A DNA stretch of 64,000 bases, taken from SZUA-430 sp040381215 (GTDB lineage: Bacteria > Pseudomonadota > Alphaproteobacteria > Micropepsales > Micropepsaceae). The translations under genes and the position numbers were made by a program. Location of the stretch: positions 1 to 64,000 of the forward strand of contig JBEIHO010000003.1 in the NCBI GenBank assembly GCA_040381215.1, in the 5' to 3' direction. Shown here piece after piece: positions 32,125 through 41,283 of the stretch; the first letter of the stretch is position 1, and each line of letters begins with the position of its first letter. The notes below the pieces were generated by a model. That model was not told the origin of the DNA and did no database searches. It saw nothing but the letters and a program-made list of their open reading frames with translations.

Positions 32125-32847
32125 ATGTCCATGCTCACCCGGAAACAGTATGAGCTGCTGATGTTCATTCACGACAAGCTTCGTGAAACTGGCGTCGCGC
32201 CGTCGTTCGATGAGATGAAAGAGGCGCTGGACCTCCGCTCCAAGTCGGGGATCCACCGGCTGATCACGGCGCTCGAGGAGCGCGGCTTCCTGCGCAGGCT
32301 TGCCCATCGCGCGCGCGCACTCGAGATCATCAAGCTGCCGGAGAATTCAAACGCACCGACGCAGCGGTCGAAGACCGTCGTCGCCAAGCGCCCGCAACTG
32401 GGACTGGTCGAGGCTGGTGGCAATATCCGGTCGACCGCAAGCCGCGGCAGCGGTGGCCTGCGCCCGATTGTCGAGGTTCCTGTCATGGGGCGCATCGCGG
32501 CCGGTACGCCGATCGAAGCGCTGCAGAATGTGACCGACAGCCTGCCGGTTGCGCAGTCGCTCATCGCGTCGGGCGAGCATTACGCGCTGGAAGTCAGCGG
32601 CGAGTCGATGATCAATGCCGGCATCCTCAATGGGGACACGGTGGTGATCCAGCGGACCGAGGATGCGCATTCGGGTGATATCGTTGTTGCCCTTGTCGAC
32701 AACCACGAAGCCACGCTGAAGCGCCTGCGCAAGCGCGGCTCGCAGATTGCCCTCGAGGCCGCAAACCCGGCCTTCGAGACGCGGATCTTCAATTCGGATC
32801 GCGTCAAGGTTCAGGGGCGGCTGGTGGGACTGTTCCGCCGGTACTAG
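32125..32847 (+). CDS. lexA: SOS response repressor LexA
   Basis: LexA represses DNA-damage genes and cuts itself when RecA is activated. The 240-residue protein has an N-terminal winged HTH (about residues 1-68, MLTRKQYELLMFIHDKL...SGIHRLITALEERGFL). The autocleavage site Ala126-Gly127 lies in MGRIAAGTPI, the catalytic Ser161 in VSGESMINAG and Lys199 in EATLKRLRK; their spacing matches the family. A linker of about 40 residues, longer than in E. coli, is normal for alphaproteobacteria. ATG 32125 or 32131 could start it. Two SOS boxes upstream show autoregulation. Convergent with comEC. Confidence 0.97.
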   Translation: MSMLTRKQYELLMFIHDKLRETGVAPSFDEMKEALDLRSKSGIHRLITALEERGFLRRLAHRARALEIIKLPENSNAPTQRSKTVVAKRPQLGLVEAGGNIRSTASRGSGGLRPIVEVPVMGRIAAGTPIEALQNVTDSLPVAQSLIASGEHYALEVSGESMINAGILNGDTVVIQRTEDAHSGDIVVALVDNHEATLKRLRKRGSQIALEAANPAFETRIFNSDRVKVQGRLVGLFRRY

Positions 32848-32854
32848 GATCTGG

Positions 32855-32876
32855 CAGGCGGGTTACGGCCCGCCTG
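32855..32876. terminator. Hairpin between lexA and comEC
   Basis: CAGGCGGG and CCCGCCTG form a perfect 8-bp stem around TTACGG, overlapping the comEC stop. It sits where the two convergent transcripts meet, but neither strand has a T-run, so termination strength is uncertain. Confidence 0.45.
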
Positions 32877-35028
32877 GTACCCAGGGGCGGTTGCCGCGCT
32901 CTTTCGAGACAGTAGACAGCTGCAGCGCGGCGCCCCGTCTGTAGATGGCTGTAGCGCCTGACGTTTCCAGTGCTTGCTGGTCAAGCACGAGCGTTCCCTC
33001 CGAGCAGCGTTCGTCCGCGTGCCCCTGCACGATGACGATGCGCGCGAAGCGGCAGGCTTCTCGGATGGCATCGGCTGAGGCGAGGGCAACAACGGGCCCC
33101 GCCCTGCCCGCGCGGACCAGGCAGACACCTGACGCGCACGCGAATTGTGAATTGCGAGACGAGATTGCCACCGACAGGTCGCGCATGTCGCCGTCGGCTC
33201 GCAGCCACATTTCGGCATCGAAGCGCCCCTTGCGCGCCGACGCGAAGGTCAAGACACCACTCTCCGAACGGACGGCAACGTTTCCCGCATTGGCTGACAC
33301 AAGGATATCCGGTCGCTCGGCGAGGATGGCGGCGAGGAGGCCGCCAAGGATCGGCAGGAGGCCGAGGAAACGCCAGGAGGCACGACACGCTGCAAGCCAC
33401 GTCATGCCCAGCGCGATCGCCATCAGCGCCTCGATGGGAAAAGCGGCGACGCCGACGGCCGCCAGCGGCCATGATGCCACCCAATGCGCGACGTCCAGCA
33501 TGGCAACAAGCCCTTGGTCCATCGCCCATAAAGGCAGGGCCTCGAGGCCAAATGGCATCAGGACAAGGGCCATGACACCTGCCGGCATGATGACGAGACT
33601 GACCAGCGGCATGACGAGGACATTCGCTGCCATGCCAAACAAGGACAGGCGATTGAAATGGAAGACGGCGAAGGGGGCTGTTGCGAGACCGGCAACAAGG
33701 CTTGTCGCGGCCGTGCCCATGACGGCACCACTGGCGCGGCGCAGCCACGTGTCCTCACGCCAATGTTCGAGGCGGGCGCGGCTCCACCATTCATAGGCCG
33801 CGACCAGCATCATCACGGCGCAGAACGACATCTGGAAGCTTGGATCCACCCAGGCCTCGGGCGTCACCAGCAGGATGGCGGTGGCTGCCATCGCGACTGT
33901 GCGCAGGCTGATGGCATTGCGGTCTACCAGGACTGCCAGAAACGAGACGGCCACCGTCACGAACGCGCGCTGCGTCGGGATGGAGGCCCCGCTGAGCAGC
34001 AGATAAGCCAGCGAGGCGACCAGCGCGATGACTGCCGCCACTTTCTTCACATGCGGGCTGGTGGCGAAGCGCGGTACGAGGCAGGCCGCATAGCGCACAG
34101 CGGCAAAAACACCGAAGCCGGCGAGCATCATGTGCAGGCCGGATATCGACAGGAGATGCGAGAGGCTGGAGGCCTGCATGGCCTCGTTGTCTTCCTCGGC
34201 GATGCCACTGCGTTCGCCGGTCAGGAATGCCGCAGCGACGGGCCCCGCCCGCTCGGATGTCGCAGACAGGATCCGCCCGGTGATGCTGTCGCGCGCGATG
34301 CGCAGCGAGGCCGCCAGACGATCAAGCGGCGATGGGCGCGCGGGAGGATCGATCGCTTCCAGATCCTGCAAGGTGAAGGCCAGGCCTCGTACACCCTCGA
34401 ACCAGAGCTTGCGTCCGAAATCGAAGCCACCCGGCATGACCGGTGCCGGAAGGGGCTTGACGTCGGCCCGCGTGCGGACCCAATCCCCGATGCCTATGCC
34501 GATTTGCTCCCGCGGCGTGGACAGGCGCAGGCGAAGCGGCTGCGGCCCGGTCTCGCGCTCGATCTCGGCGTCCAGCAGCAGCCGCATGCCGCCGCGCCGG
34601 CCTGCTTCGATCGAGACTACCCTTCCCTGCAGCTCCACGTCCTTCTCGGCAGTGGTCAATTGGGGGGACGAGAGCCTGGCTGTGCGCAGCGTGGCCGCGC
34701 AAAATCCCAGGGCCACGCATGACAGAGCCCAGAGAATGAGAACCGCGGGCCACCCGCGCCATCGGGCCACAGCCCAGGCGCCTGCCAGAATGGCGAGCGT
34801 TGCAGCGGCAGCGAACAGAGGGGGTTCCTGTGCGGCGTAAAAGTAGCTGCCGATGCCAATTCCCATGAGAACAGGCACTGCAAGCCCGCGGTGCAGGCGG
34901 TCGGCCGCCCAGCATTCGCCGAACCAGCGTGCCAGGGATGCCATGTGCGACCAGAAAGCGCTGCAGGCGACCGCGAGGTGCTTTTGCAAATGCCGCATGG
35001 ATTGGTAGACAGGTGTCTGGATCATCAT
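32863..35028 (-). CDS. comEC: DNA uptake channel protein ComEC/Rec2, without a recognisable nuclease motif
   Basis: ComEC carries transforming DNA across the inner membrane. The 721-residue protein has early transmembrane helices (about 45-110), a DUF4131/OB-like soluble part (about 115-220), and the competence domain with LTGERSGIAEED...SLSHLLSISGLHMMLAGFGVFAAVRYA, SGASIPTQRAFVTVAVSFLAVLVDR and ILLVTPEAWVDPSFQMSFCAVM. The last 150 residues keep the position of the metallo-beta-lactamase-like domain but show no HxHxDH motif, so that part looks degenerate. Other competence genes are not in the window. It is divergent from gltX and convergent with lexA. Confidence 0.9.
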   Translation of the reverse strand: MMIQTPVYQSMRHLQKHLAVACSAFWSHMASLARWFGECWAADRLHRGLAVPVLMGIGIGSYFYAAQEPPLFAAAATLAILAGAWAVARWRGWPAVLILWALSCVALGFCAATLRTARLSSPQLTTAEKDVELQGRVVSIEAGRRGGMRLLLDAEIERETGPQPLRLRLSTPREQIGIGIGDWVRTRADVKPLPAPVMPGGFDFGRKLWFEGVRGLAFTLQDLEAIDPPARPSPLDRLAASLRIARDSITGRILSATSERAGPVAAAFLTGERSGIAEEDNEAMQASSLSHLLSISGLHMMLAGFGVFAAVRYAACLVPRFATSPHVKKVAAVIALVASLAYLLLSGASIPTQRAFVTVAVSFLAVLVDRNAISLRTVAMAATAILLVTPEAWVDPSFQMSFCAVMMLVAAYEWWSRARLEHWREDTWLRRASGAVMGTAATSLVAGLATAPFAVFHFNRLSLFGMAANVLVMPLVSLVIMPAGVMALVLMPFGLEALPLWAMDQGLVAMLDVAHWVASWPLAAVGVAAFPIEALMAIALGMTWLAACRASWRFLGLLPILGGLLAAILAERPDILVSANAGNVAVRSESGVLTFASARKGRFDAEMWLRADGDMRDLSVAISSRNSQFACASGVCLVRAGRAGPVVALASADAIREACRFARIVIVQGHADERCSEGTLVLDQQALETSGATAIYRRGAALQLSTVSKERGNRPWVPGGP

Positions 35029-35115
35029 CCTGGAGCCGTACGTCGCGCGCCGCTGCCCCTGGCGGACAAGCAGACTGCGACGAGCGCTCTAGGTCACAAC
35101 GGCGCCCGGCCAAAC

Positions 35116-36513
35116 ATGAAAATTGTAACAAGATTTGCACCGTCTCCGACTGGTTTCCTGCATATCGGCGGTGCGCGCACGGCCCTGTTCAACTGGCTCT
35201 ATTCGCGCCGTCATGAAGGCACGTTTCGCCTGCGCATCGAGGACACGGATCGGCAGCGCTCGACCACGGACGCCATCGAGGCCATCCTCGATGGGCTGAA
35301 GTGGCTGGGGCTCGATTGGGACGACGAGGTCGTCTACCAGTTCGCGCGGGCCGAGCGCCACGCCGAGGTGGCGCGGCAATTGCTGGAAAAGGGGCTGGCC
35401 TATCATTGCTATGCCTCGCCCGAAGAGCTTGAGGAGATGCGCGAGAAGCAGCGCGCAGCCAATCTTCCCATTCGCTACGATGGCCGCTGGCGCGACGCGC
35501 CGACTTCCATGAAGCGTCCTGACGTTCGGCCCGTGGTTCGCATCAAGGCGCCCCGCAGCGGCGAGACCATCATCCGCGACCAGGTCCAGGGCGACGTGCG
35601 CTTTGCCAATGATGTCGTGGATGATTTCGTGCTGCTGCGCTCGGACGGAACCCCCACCTACATGCTCTCGGTGGTCGTGGATGACCATGACATGGGTGTT
35701 ACACATATTATCCGGGGCGACGATCACCTGACCAACGCCGCCCGCCAGCGGCAGATCATTGATGCCTTGGGCTGGCCTGAGCCGGTCTATGCGCACCTGC
35801 CCCTGCTGCACGGGGAAGACGGCCAGAAGCTGTCCAAGCGGCATGGCGCGCTCGGCATCCACGAATACCAGCACCTCGGTTACCTGCCGGAGGCGATGCG
35901 CAACTACCTGCTGCGACTGGGCTGGAGCCACGGCGACGACGAGATCATCCCCACGCCGCAGGCGATTGCGTGGTTCAACCTTGAAAATATCGGGCGAAGC
36001 CCCTCGCGCGTGGACTTCAAGAAGCTTGAGAACCTCAATGGCCACTATATGCGGCTCGAGGCTGACAGCGTGCTTGCCGACCATGTCGTCACGCTGATGG
36101 GGCGCCAGGGCGTTTCGCTGGCGGATGCGGACAAGGCCAAGCTGGTGCAGGCCATGCCGGGCCTGAAAGAGCGCGCCAAGACGATCGTCGAACTGGCGGC
36201 GAGCGCGAACTACCTGTTCGTGCGGCGGCCCCTGGCCATCGACGCCGCGGCCGCCAAGATCCTGACGCCGGACGCGCGCAAGGTTCTCGCAGGTCTCCTG
36301 GCATCGCTGGAGCACGCAAGCTGGACGGTCGGCGAGCTGGAAGCCGCCACAAAGGCCTACGCTGAGACTGCGGGGCTGAAGCTTGGACTGGTCGCGCAAC
36401 CCCTGCGCGCCGCCCTGACAGGAAAGTCAACTTCTCCGGGAATTTTCGATGTGCTGTTTGTCCTCGGCCGTGAAGAATCCCTCGGCAGAATCAAGGACCA
36501 GGTAACCGCGTGA
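35116..36513 (+). CDS. gltX: Glutamate--tRNA ligase
   Basis: This class I synthetase charges tRNA-Glu. The 465-residue protein begins MKIVTRFAPSPTGFLHIGGARTALFNWL, with the HIGH motif as HIGG, then RLRIEDTDRQRS, the LRSDGTPTYMLSVVVDDHDMGVTHIIRGDDHL active-site region and the KMSKS loop as GQKLSKRHGALG. The C-terminal anticodon-binding helices follow. The start was set at this conserved segment although the frame is open from 34891 through the divergent comEC start. Many alphaproteobacteria have a second, tRNA-Gln-charging copy elsewhere. gltA follows 123 bases later. Confidence 0.97.
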   Translation: MKIVTRFAPSPTGFLHIGGARTALFNWLYSRRHEGTFRLRIEDTDRQRSTTDAIEAILDGLKWLGLDWDDEVVYQFARAERHAEVARQLLEKGLAYHCYASPEELEEMREKQRAANLPIRYDGRWRDAPTSMKRPDVRPVVRIKAPRSGETIIRDQVQGDVRFANDVVDDFVLLRSDGTPTYMLSVVVDDHDMGVTHIIRGDDHLTNAARQRQIIDALGWPEPVYAHLPLLHGEDGQKLSKRHGALGIHEYQHLGYLPEAMRNYLLRLGWSHGDDEIIPTPQAIAWFNLENIGRSPSRVDFKKLENLNGHYMRLEADSVLADHVVTLMGRQGVSLADADKAKLVQAMPGLKERAKTIVELAASANYLFVRRPLAIDAAAAKILTPDARKVLAGLLASLEHASWTVGELEAATKAYAETAGLKLGLVAQPLRAALTGKSTSPGIFDVLFVLGREESLGRIKDQVTA

Positions 36514-36636
36514 CGCTGGCTTGGCGCCATCGAATGATGAATAACCCCTCTTACGTCGTTAATTGAATTTAATATATTGCGATGCACAATCACGACGAAC
36601 AGTCGGGTCATGTGTCGTGGCCAAAGGAGACCTAAC

Positions 36637-37956
36637 ATGTCGAAATCACCATCCGCACCGAAGCCTGCTGGCAAGGCCAGCCTGAGCATCGGCGGCAAGA
36701 CACTCGAGTTCCCGGTTTCCAAGGGAACTGTCGGTCCCGACGTCGTCGATATCCGCAAGCTCTATGGCGATGCCGGCATCTTCACCTATGACCCGGGCTT
36801 CCAGTCCACGGCTAGCTGCGAAAGCGCGATCACCTATATCGACGGCGACGAAGGCGTGCTGCTCTATCGTGGCTACCCGATCGACCAGCTGGCCGAGCAG
36901 AGCGACTTCATCGAGGTCTGCTACCTGCTGCTGCACGGTGAATTGCCGTCGGCCGACAGGCTCAAGACCTTCCGCAATGCGATCACGCGCCACACGATGG
37001 TGCACGAACAGATCAGCATGTTCTTCCGCGGGTTCCGCCGCGATGCGCATCCGATGGCCGTCATGTGCGGTGTCGTCGGCGCGCTGTCGGCGTTCTATCA
37101 CGACTCGACCGACATCAACGATCCGCAGCAGCGCACGATCGCCAGCCATCGCATGATTGCGAAGATGCCGACGATCGCTGCGATGGCCTACAAGTACTCC
37201 GTCGGCCAGCCATTCGTGTATCCGCAGAACGACCTGAACTATGCCGAGAACTTCCTGCGCATGTGCTTTGCCGTGCCGGCGGAAGAATACAAGGTCAACC
37301 CGGTGCTGGCCCGCGCGCTGGACCGCATCTTCATCCTGCATGCCGACCACGAGCAGAATGCATCGACCTCGACGGTGCGCCTTGCCGGCTCGTCGGGTGC
37401 CAACCCGTTTGCCTGCATCGCCGCGGGCATCGCCTGCCTGTGGGGGCCCGCGCATGGCGGCGCCAACGAGGCGGCGCTGCGCATGCTCGAGGAAATCGGC
37501 GACGTGAAGCGCATCCCGGAATATGTCGCGCGCGCGAAGGACAAGAATTCAGGCTTCCGCCTGATGGGCTTCGGTCACCGCGTCTACAAGAACTATGACC
37601 CGCGCGCGAAGGTCATGCAGAAGACCTGCCACGAGGTCCTCGACGAGCTTGGCATCCGCAATGACCCGCTGCTGCAGGTGGCGATGGAGCTCGAGAAGAT
37701 CGCGCTGAACGACCCCTACTTCGTCGAGAAGAAGCTCTATCCCAACATCGACTTCTATTCGGGCATCACGCTGCGGGCGCTCGGCTTCCCGACCTCGATG
37801 TTCACGGCGCTCTTCGCGCTGGCGCGCACCGTGGGCTGGATCGCCCAGTGGGCCGAGATGATCGAGGATCCCAGCCAGAAGATCGGTCGCCCGCGGCAGC
37901 TCTATGTGGGAGCCGGCCGGCGCGATTATGTGCCGGTCACCAAGCGACAGGGCTGA
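36637..37956 (+). CDS. gltA: Citrate synthase (type II, hexameric)
   Basis: GltA condenses oxaloacetate with acetyl-CoA at the entry of the TCA cycle. The 439-residue protein is the large gram-negative type with the N-terminal beta domain (KTLEFPVSKGTVGPDVVDIRKLY) and the catalytic His/Asp: ADHEQNASTSTVR, GPAHGGANEAALRML and MGFGHRVYKNYDPRAKVM. AAGGAGA six bases before ATG 36637 fixes the start; an upstream in-frame ATG at 36577 lacks this. An AT-rich stretch at 36555-36590 is the likely promoter area. It faces lpxB with a gap of seven bases. Acetyl-CoA from Xsc/Pta would enter the cycle here. Confidence 0.97.
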   Translation: MSKSPSAPKPAGKASLSIGGKTLEFPVSKGTVGPDVVDIRKLYGDAGIFTYDPGFQSTASCESAITYIDGDEGVLLYRGYPIDQLAEQSDFIEVCYLLLHGELPSADRLKTFRNAITRHTMVHEQISMFFRGFRRDAHPMAVMCGVVGALSAFYHDSTDINDPQQRTIASHRMIAKMPTIAAMAYKYSVGQPFVYPQNDLNYAENFLRMCFAVPAEEYKVNPVLARALDRIFILHADHEQNASTSTVRLAGSSGANPFACIAAGIACLWGPAHGGANEAALRMLEEIGDVKRIPEYVARAKDKNSGFRLMGFGHRVYKNYDPRAKVMQKTCHEVLDELGIRNDPLLQVAMELEKIALNDPYFVEKKLYPNIDFYSGITLRALGFPTSMFTALFALARTVGWIAQWAEMIEDPSQKIGRPRQLYVGAGRRDYVPVTKRQG

Positions 37957-37963
37957 CCTGTCC

Positions 37964-39178
37964 CTATTTACGCGATGACAGGGCCGCGTCGGGATTCCGG
38001 CGCGGCTCTTTCATTATGCGCAGGATCTCACGGGCGGCGCGCATGCTGGGCGCCTCGTCGCCCTGCCCCATGGCCTTGAGGGCCGCGACGCTTGCGGTGA
38101 CCTGCTCGACCCGGGCAGCATGATTGGTGAGAAGGCGCACGAGTGCGCTGGCCAGGTTCGGGGCGGTGCAGCGCTCCTGAAGGAACTCGGGAACCACCTC
38201 GCGATCAAGGATGATGTTGACGAGCGTCGCATAGCGCACCTTGACCATGCGCCGCGCGATGGCGGCCGTCAGCGCGCCCACCCTGTAGCCGATGACCATC
38301 GGCGTCGCGCTCAGCGCCAGCTCGGTTGCAACCGTCCCCGACGCCGCGAGGGAGACATCGGCAGCGTCGAAGGCGCCCATCTTTTCCTCGGGGTCCTCGA
38401 CGATCAGGACATCGCGGCCCCACTGGCTCACGCGCTCGCGGACCTTCTGGCTCACGGTCTGCACCGTAGGCAGCACGATGCGCACGGGGCCCGTGTCGCG
38501 CTCGGCGATCTCGATGGCCTCACGGAAGACCGGCCAGAGGAAGCGCAGCTCGCTGGACCGGCTGCCCGGCAGCAGCAACAGGATCCGCTCTTCCGGCCCG
38601 ATGCCATGGCGAGCGCGGAATGCATAACCCTGGCCTGCCCTGGGCGCGCGCTCGACGACGGGATGACCCACGAAGGAGGCACCCATCCCTGCCCCCTGAA
38701 AGAACGGGACCTCGAAGGGCAGCAGGCACAGCACGTGGTCGAAATATTGAGCCATCCGGCTTGCGCGGCCGGGGCGCGACGCCCAGACCTGCGGTGCGAC
38801 GTAGTCGACGAGCTTGAGTTCCGGCGCGATCTGCCTGATCCGCCGGGCGACCTTGTGGGTGAAGTCGGGGCTGTCGATCATGACCACGATGTCGGGCCGC
38901 ATCTCGCGGGCGAAATTGGCCACCTGGCGGATGCGCCGGAGGATGACGGGTACCTTGGGGACCACCTCGCGCAACCCCATCACAGATGTATCCGTGATGG
39001 AATAAAGGCTCTGCATGCCTGCCGAGCGCATGCGTTCGCCGCCGACGCCGATGATGTTGACCCGCCCGCCCGTCAAGTTGCGCAAGGCAAGGATGACCTG
39101 CTGGCCCAGGGCGTCGCCGGAGGGTTCGCCGACAACAAGCATGATGTTCGGTGTGGGCGCGTCTTGCGTGGCAGTCAT
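37964..39178 (-). CDS. lpxB: Lipid-A-disaccharide synthase
   Basis: LpxB joins UDP-2,3-diacylglucosamine to lipid X to form the lipid A disaccharide. The 404-residue GT-B glycosyltransferase of family GT19 shows MLVVGEPSGDALG at the N-terminus, MIDSPDFTHKVARRIRQ, DYVAPQVWASRPGRASRM, LLPFEVPFF, LLLLPGSRSSELRFLWPVF and the donor-site AASGTVATELALSATPMVIGYR. It acts at the cytoplasmic face of the inner membrane. It is the last gene of the envelope cluster and overlaps lpxI by ATGA. Confidence 0.96.
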   Translation of the reverse strand: MTATQDAPTPNIMLVVGEPSGDALGQQVILALRNLTGGRVNIIGVGGERMRSAGMQSLYSITDTSVMGLREVVPKVPVILRRIRQVANFAREMRPDIVVMIDSPDFTHKVARRIRQIAPELKLVDYVAPQVWASRPGRASRMAQYFDHVLCLLPFEVPFFQGAGMGASFVGHPVVERAPRAGQGYAFRARHGIGPEERILLLLPGSRSSELRFLWPVFREAIEIAERDTGPVRIVLPTVQTVSQKVRERVSQWGRDVLIVEDPEEKMGAFDAADVSLAASGTVATELALSATPMVIGYRVGALTAAIARRMVKVRYATLVNIILDREVVPEFLQERCTAPNLASALVRLLTNHAARVEQVTASVAALKAMGQGDEAPSMRAAREILRIMKEPRRNPDAALSSRK

Positions 39179-40002
39179 GGTTCGCTCATTCCGTATACGA
39201 AGAGGCCCGCGGCCTCGGCACGCGCGCGGACGCGGTCGGGCTGGACGATCACGGAGCGACCGGCCTCGACCATGATGCCGGCAAGGCCGGCAGCCGCCGC
39301 CAACTCGACCGTGAGTTCGCCGATGGCAGGCGGGTCCATCGACACGAGCTGGCCGGGCGCCATGGTCTTTACGAGGATGCCACCCCGCGCGAGCGCCGGG
39401 TCGACCGATCGCAGCATGGCGTCGGTTCCCGCCTTTGTTTCGACGGCAACGGCGTCGCCGTTCGCGAACACCACAGCCTGTCCATGACCGGAGGCGCCGT
39501 GATGACGCGCAGCGGCGAGGGCTTCGGGAAACGCTTGCTCGAGCGGCGCGGGCGCACGGACTGAGGTGAGGTATCCCGACCCAGCCGCGAGCGTGGGCGC
39601 GGCCTGCAACGGGGAAAGAACCTTGAAGCCCGCGCGCTCGAAGGTCGAGGCAATGGCGCGGTGGATGCCATCATTGTGCCGGCGCAGGACGCCGAAATTC
39701 GAGACCAGGAACCAGATGCCGCCAAGATCGGGCCGCATGCGGATGTTGCCGTCACGCGGACGCTTGAAGTGACCGGCGAACACGATGTCCCGGCAGGCCA
39801 GCTGTCGCAGCCGTGCGATGCACCAGCCCAGCTTGCCGATGCTCTTGCGCTCGCTTGCGATCCCAGCGGGCACAGGGTCGGCAAATTCGTCGACTGCAAG
39901 CACATAGACATCGCGTCCGGCCGCTGTGGCGGCACGCGCGATCTCGAGCGGCAGCTCACCGCCGCCCGCGATGATCCCAAGCCTGGCGGATGCGCTGGTC
40001 AC
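39175..40002 (-). CDS. lpxI: UDP-2,3-diacylglucosamine pyrophosphatase LpxI
   Basis: LpxI hydrolyses UDP-2,3-diacylglucosamine to lipid X plus UMP, replacing the unrelated LpxH of gammaproteobacteria. The 275-residue protein begins RLGIIAGGGELPLEIARAA and shows GKLGWCIARLRQ, VFAGHFKRPR, FVFANGDAVAVETKAGTDAML-type segment and KTMAPGQLVSMDPPAIG, all LpxI family landmarks. GTG at 40002 was preferred as start because it overlaps the lpxA stop in the GTGA manner seen throughout this operon; an ATG at 40038 lies inside lpxA. Placement between lpxA and lpxB is typical. Confidence 0.93.
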   Translation of the reverse strand: MTSASARLGIIAGGGELPLEIARAATAAGRDVYVLAVDEFADPVPAGIASERKSIGKLGWCIARLRQLACRDIVFAGHFKRPRDGNIRMRPDLGGIWFLVSNFGVLRRHNDGIHRAIASTFERAGFKVLSPLQAAPTLAAGSGYLTSVRAPAPLEQAFPEALAAARHHGASGHGQAVVFANGDAVAVETKAGTDAMLRSVDPALARGGILVKTMAPGQLVSMDPPAIGELTVELAAAAGLAGIMVEAGRSVIVQPDRVRARAEAAGLFVYGMSEP

Positions 40003-40808
40003 TCCGGCTCGGCGCGCGTCTCGCGGTTGGGCATGCACAGGGGCCGGTTGGTGTTGTTGCGCACGAAGTTCACGATCTCCATGACTTCCGCGTTGCTGGC
40101 GAAGAGCTCGGCCACATCCGACAGGCGTTCCTGGAAGGTCCCTTCCTGCGCGAACAACAGTCGATAGGCATTGCGCAGCTCGTGGATCTGGTCGCGCGAG
40201 AAACCACGGCGCTTCAGCCCCACGAGGTTCAGGCCGGCCAGATAGGCGCGGTTGCCCATCACCGAGCCATAGGGAATGAGGTCGCCCTCGAGGCCGGCCA
40301 TGCCGCCGACGAAGGCGTGGCGTCCGATGCGGCTGAACTGATGGACAGCGGCGCCGCCGCCCAGCCAGACGAAATCCTCGACGATGACGTGGCCACCGAC
40401 CATGGCATTGTTGGCGAACACGCAGTTGTTGCCGACCATGCAGTCATGGGCCACATGGCTGTCGGCCATGAACATGCAGTTGTCGCCGACGCGTGTCATC
40501 GCGCCGCCCCTGGCCGTGCCCGGGTTCATCGTCACGTGTTCGCGGATCAGATTGTTGCGCCCGATGACGAGTTCCACGGGCTCACCCTTGTAGGCCAGGC
40601 TCTGCGGCGGCTGGCCCAGAGAGGCGAAGGGAAAAACCGTGGTGCCCTCGCCGATGGTCGTGGCGCCATCGACGCATACATGGTTGACGAGGCGCACATT
40701 CGCGCCAAGCTTCACCTGGGGTCCGACCACGCAGAAGGGTCCGATCTGCACGCTTTCGTGGATCTCGGCCTTGGGGTCGATGACGGCGCTGGGATGGATG
40801 TTGGTCAT
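39999..40808 (-). CDS. lpxA: UDP-N-acetylglucosamine acyltransferase
   Basis: LpxA adds a 3-hydroxyacyl chain from ACP to UDP-GlcNAc, the first step of lipid A synthesis. The 269-residue protein has a left-handed beta-helix of hexapeptide repeats (IHPSAVIDPKAEIHESVQIGPFCVVG...) and the catalytic His in MADSHVAHDCMVGNNCVFANNAMVGGHV. A C-terminal helical part begins around LVGLKRRGFSRDQIHELRNAYRLLF. ATG 40808 (MTNIHPSAV) sits directly after the fabZ stop and fits family starts; a longer open frame to 40841 would run into fabZ. Confidence 0.96.
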   Translation of the reverse strand: MTNIHPSAVIDPKAEIHESVQIGPFCVVGPQVKLGANVRLVNHVCVDGATTIGEGTTVFPFASLGQPPQSLAYKGEPVELVIGRNNLIREHVTMNPGTARGGAMTRVGDNCMFMADSHVAHDCMVGNNCVFANNAMVGGHVIVEDFVWLGGGAAVHQFSRIGRHAFVGGMAGLEGDLIPYGSVMGNRAYLAGLNLVGLKRRGFSRDQIHELRNAYRLLFAQEGTFQERLSDVAELFASNAEVMEIVNFVRNNTNRPLCMPNRETRAEPE

Positions 40809-40809
40809 T

Positions 40810-41283
40810 TCAGTTACCCGTCTTTCCCGGTTGTTCGACAATCATGGCGGTGAATTCTGCTTCGGCGCAGAGCTTGCCGTTGACGTGGGCTTCGCCCGAG
40901 AAACGCCACACGGGCATGCGTGCCCTCAGCATTTTCACGGGCAGGAACAGCAGGTCGCCCGGAACGATTGGCTGGCGGAACCGCGCCTTGTCGATCCCCA
41001 TGAAGTACACGATCTTCTCGCCGGCCTTCACGTTGAGCGAGTGCATCACCAGCGCGCCGGCCGTCTGGGCCATGGCCTCGATGATCATGACGCCCGGCAG
41101 GATCGGGTGGCCAGGGAAATGTCCCGCAAAGAAGGGCTCGTTCATCGACACCGCCTTGATACCGGTCGCGCTGGTGTTCGGGACGATATCGATCATGCGG
41201 TCGATGAGCAGCATCGGCGGGCGATGCGGCAGCAACTCCATGAGCCGCTTTATGTCTGCTGTTGCGAGTGCCTGTTCAGTCAT
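40810..41283 (-). CDS. fabZ: 3-hydroxyacyl-ACP dehydratase FabZ
   Basis: FabZ dehydrates 3-hydroxyacyl-ACP in fatty acid synthesis and so competes with LpxA and LpxD for the same substrates, which explains its place between them. The 157-residue hot-dog-fold protein shows LLPHRPPMLLIDRM, then FFAGHFPGHPILPGVMIIEAMAQ with the catalytic His (GHFPG) and Glu (IIEAMAQ). ATG 41283 (MTEQALATADI) overlaps the lpxD stop by eight bases; the longer open frame upstream is antisense noise within lpxD. Confidence 0.96.
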   Translation of the reverse strand: MTEQALATADIKRLMELLPHRPPMLLIDRMIDIVPNTSATGIKAVSMNEPFFAGHFPGHPILPGVMIIEAMAQTAGALVMHSLNVKAGEKIVYFMGIDKARFRQPIVPGDLLFLPVKMLRARMPVWRFSGEAHVNGKLCAEAEFTAMIVEQPGKTGN

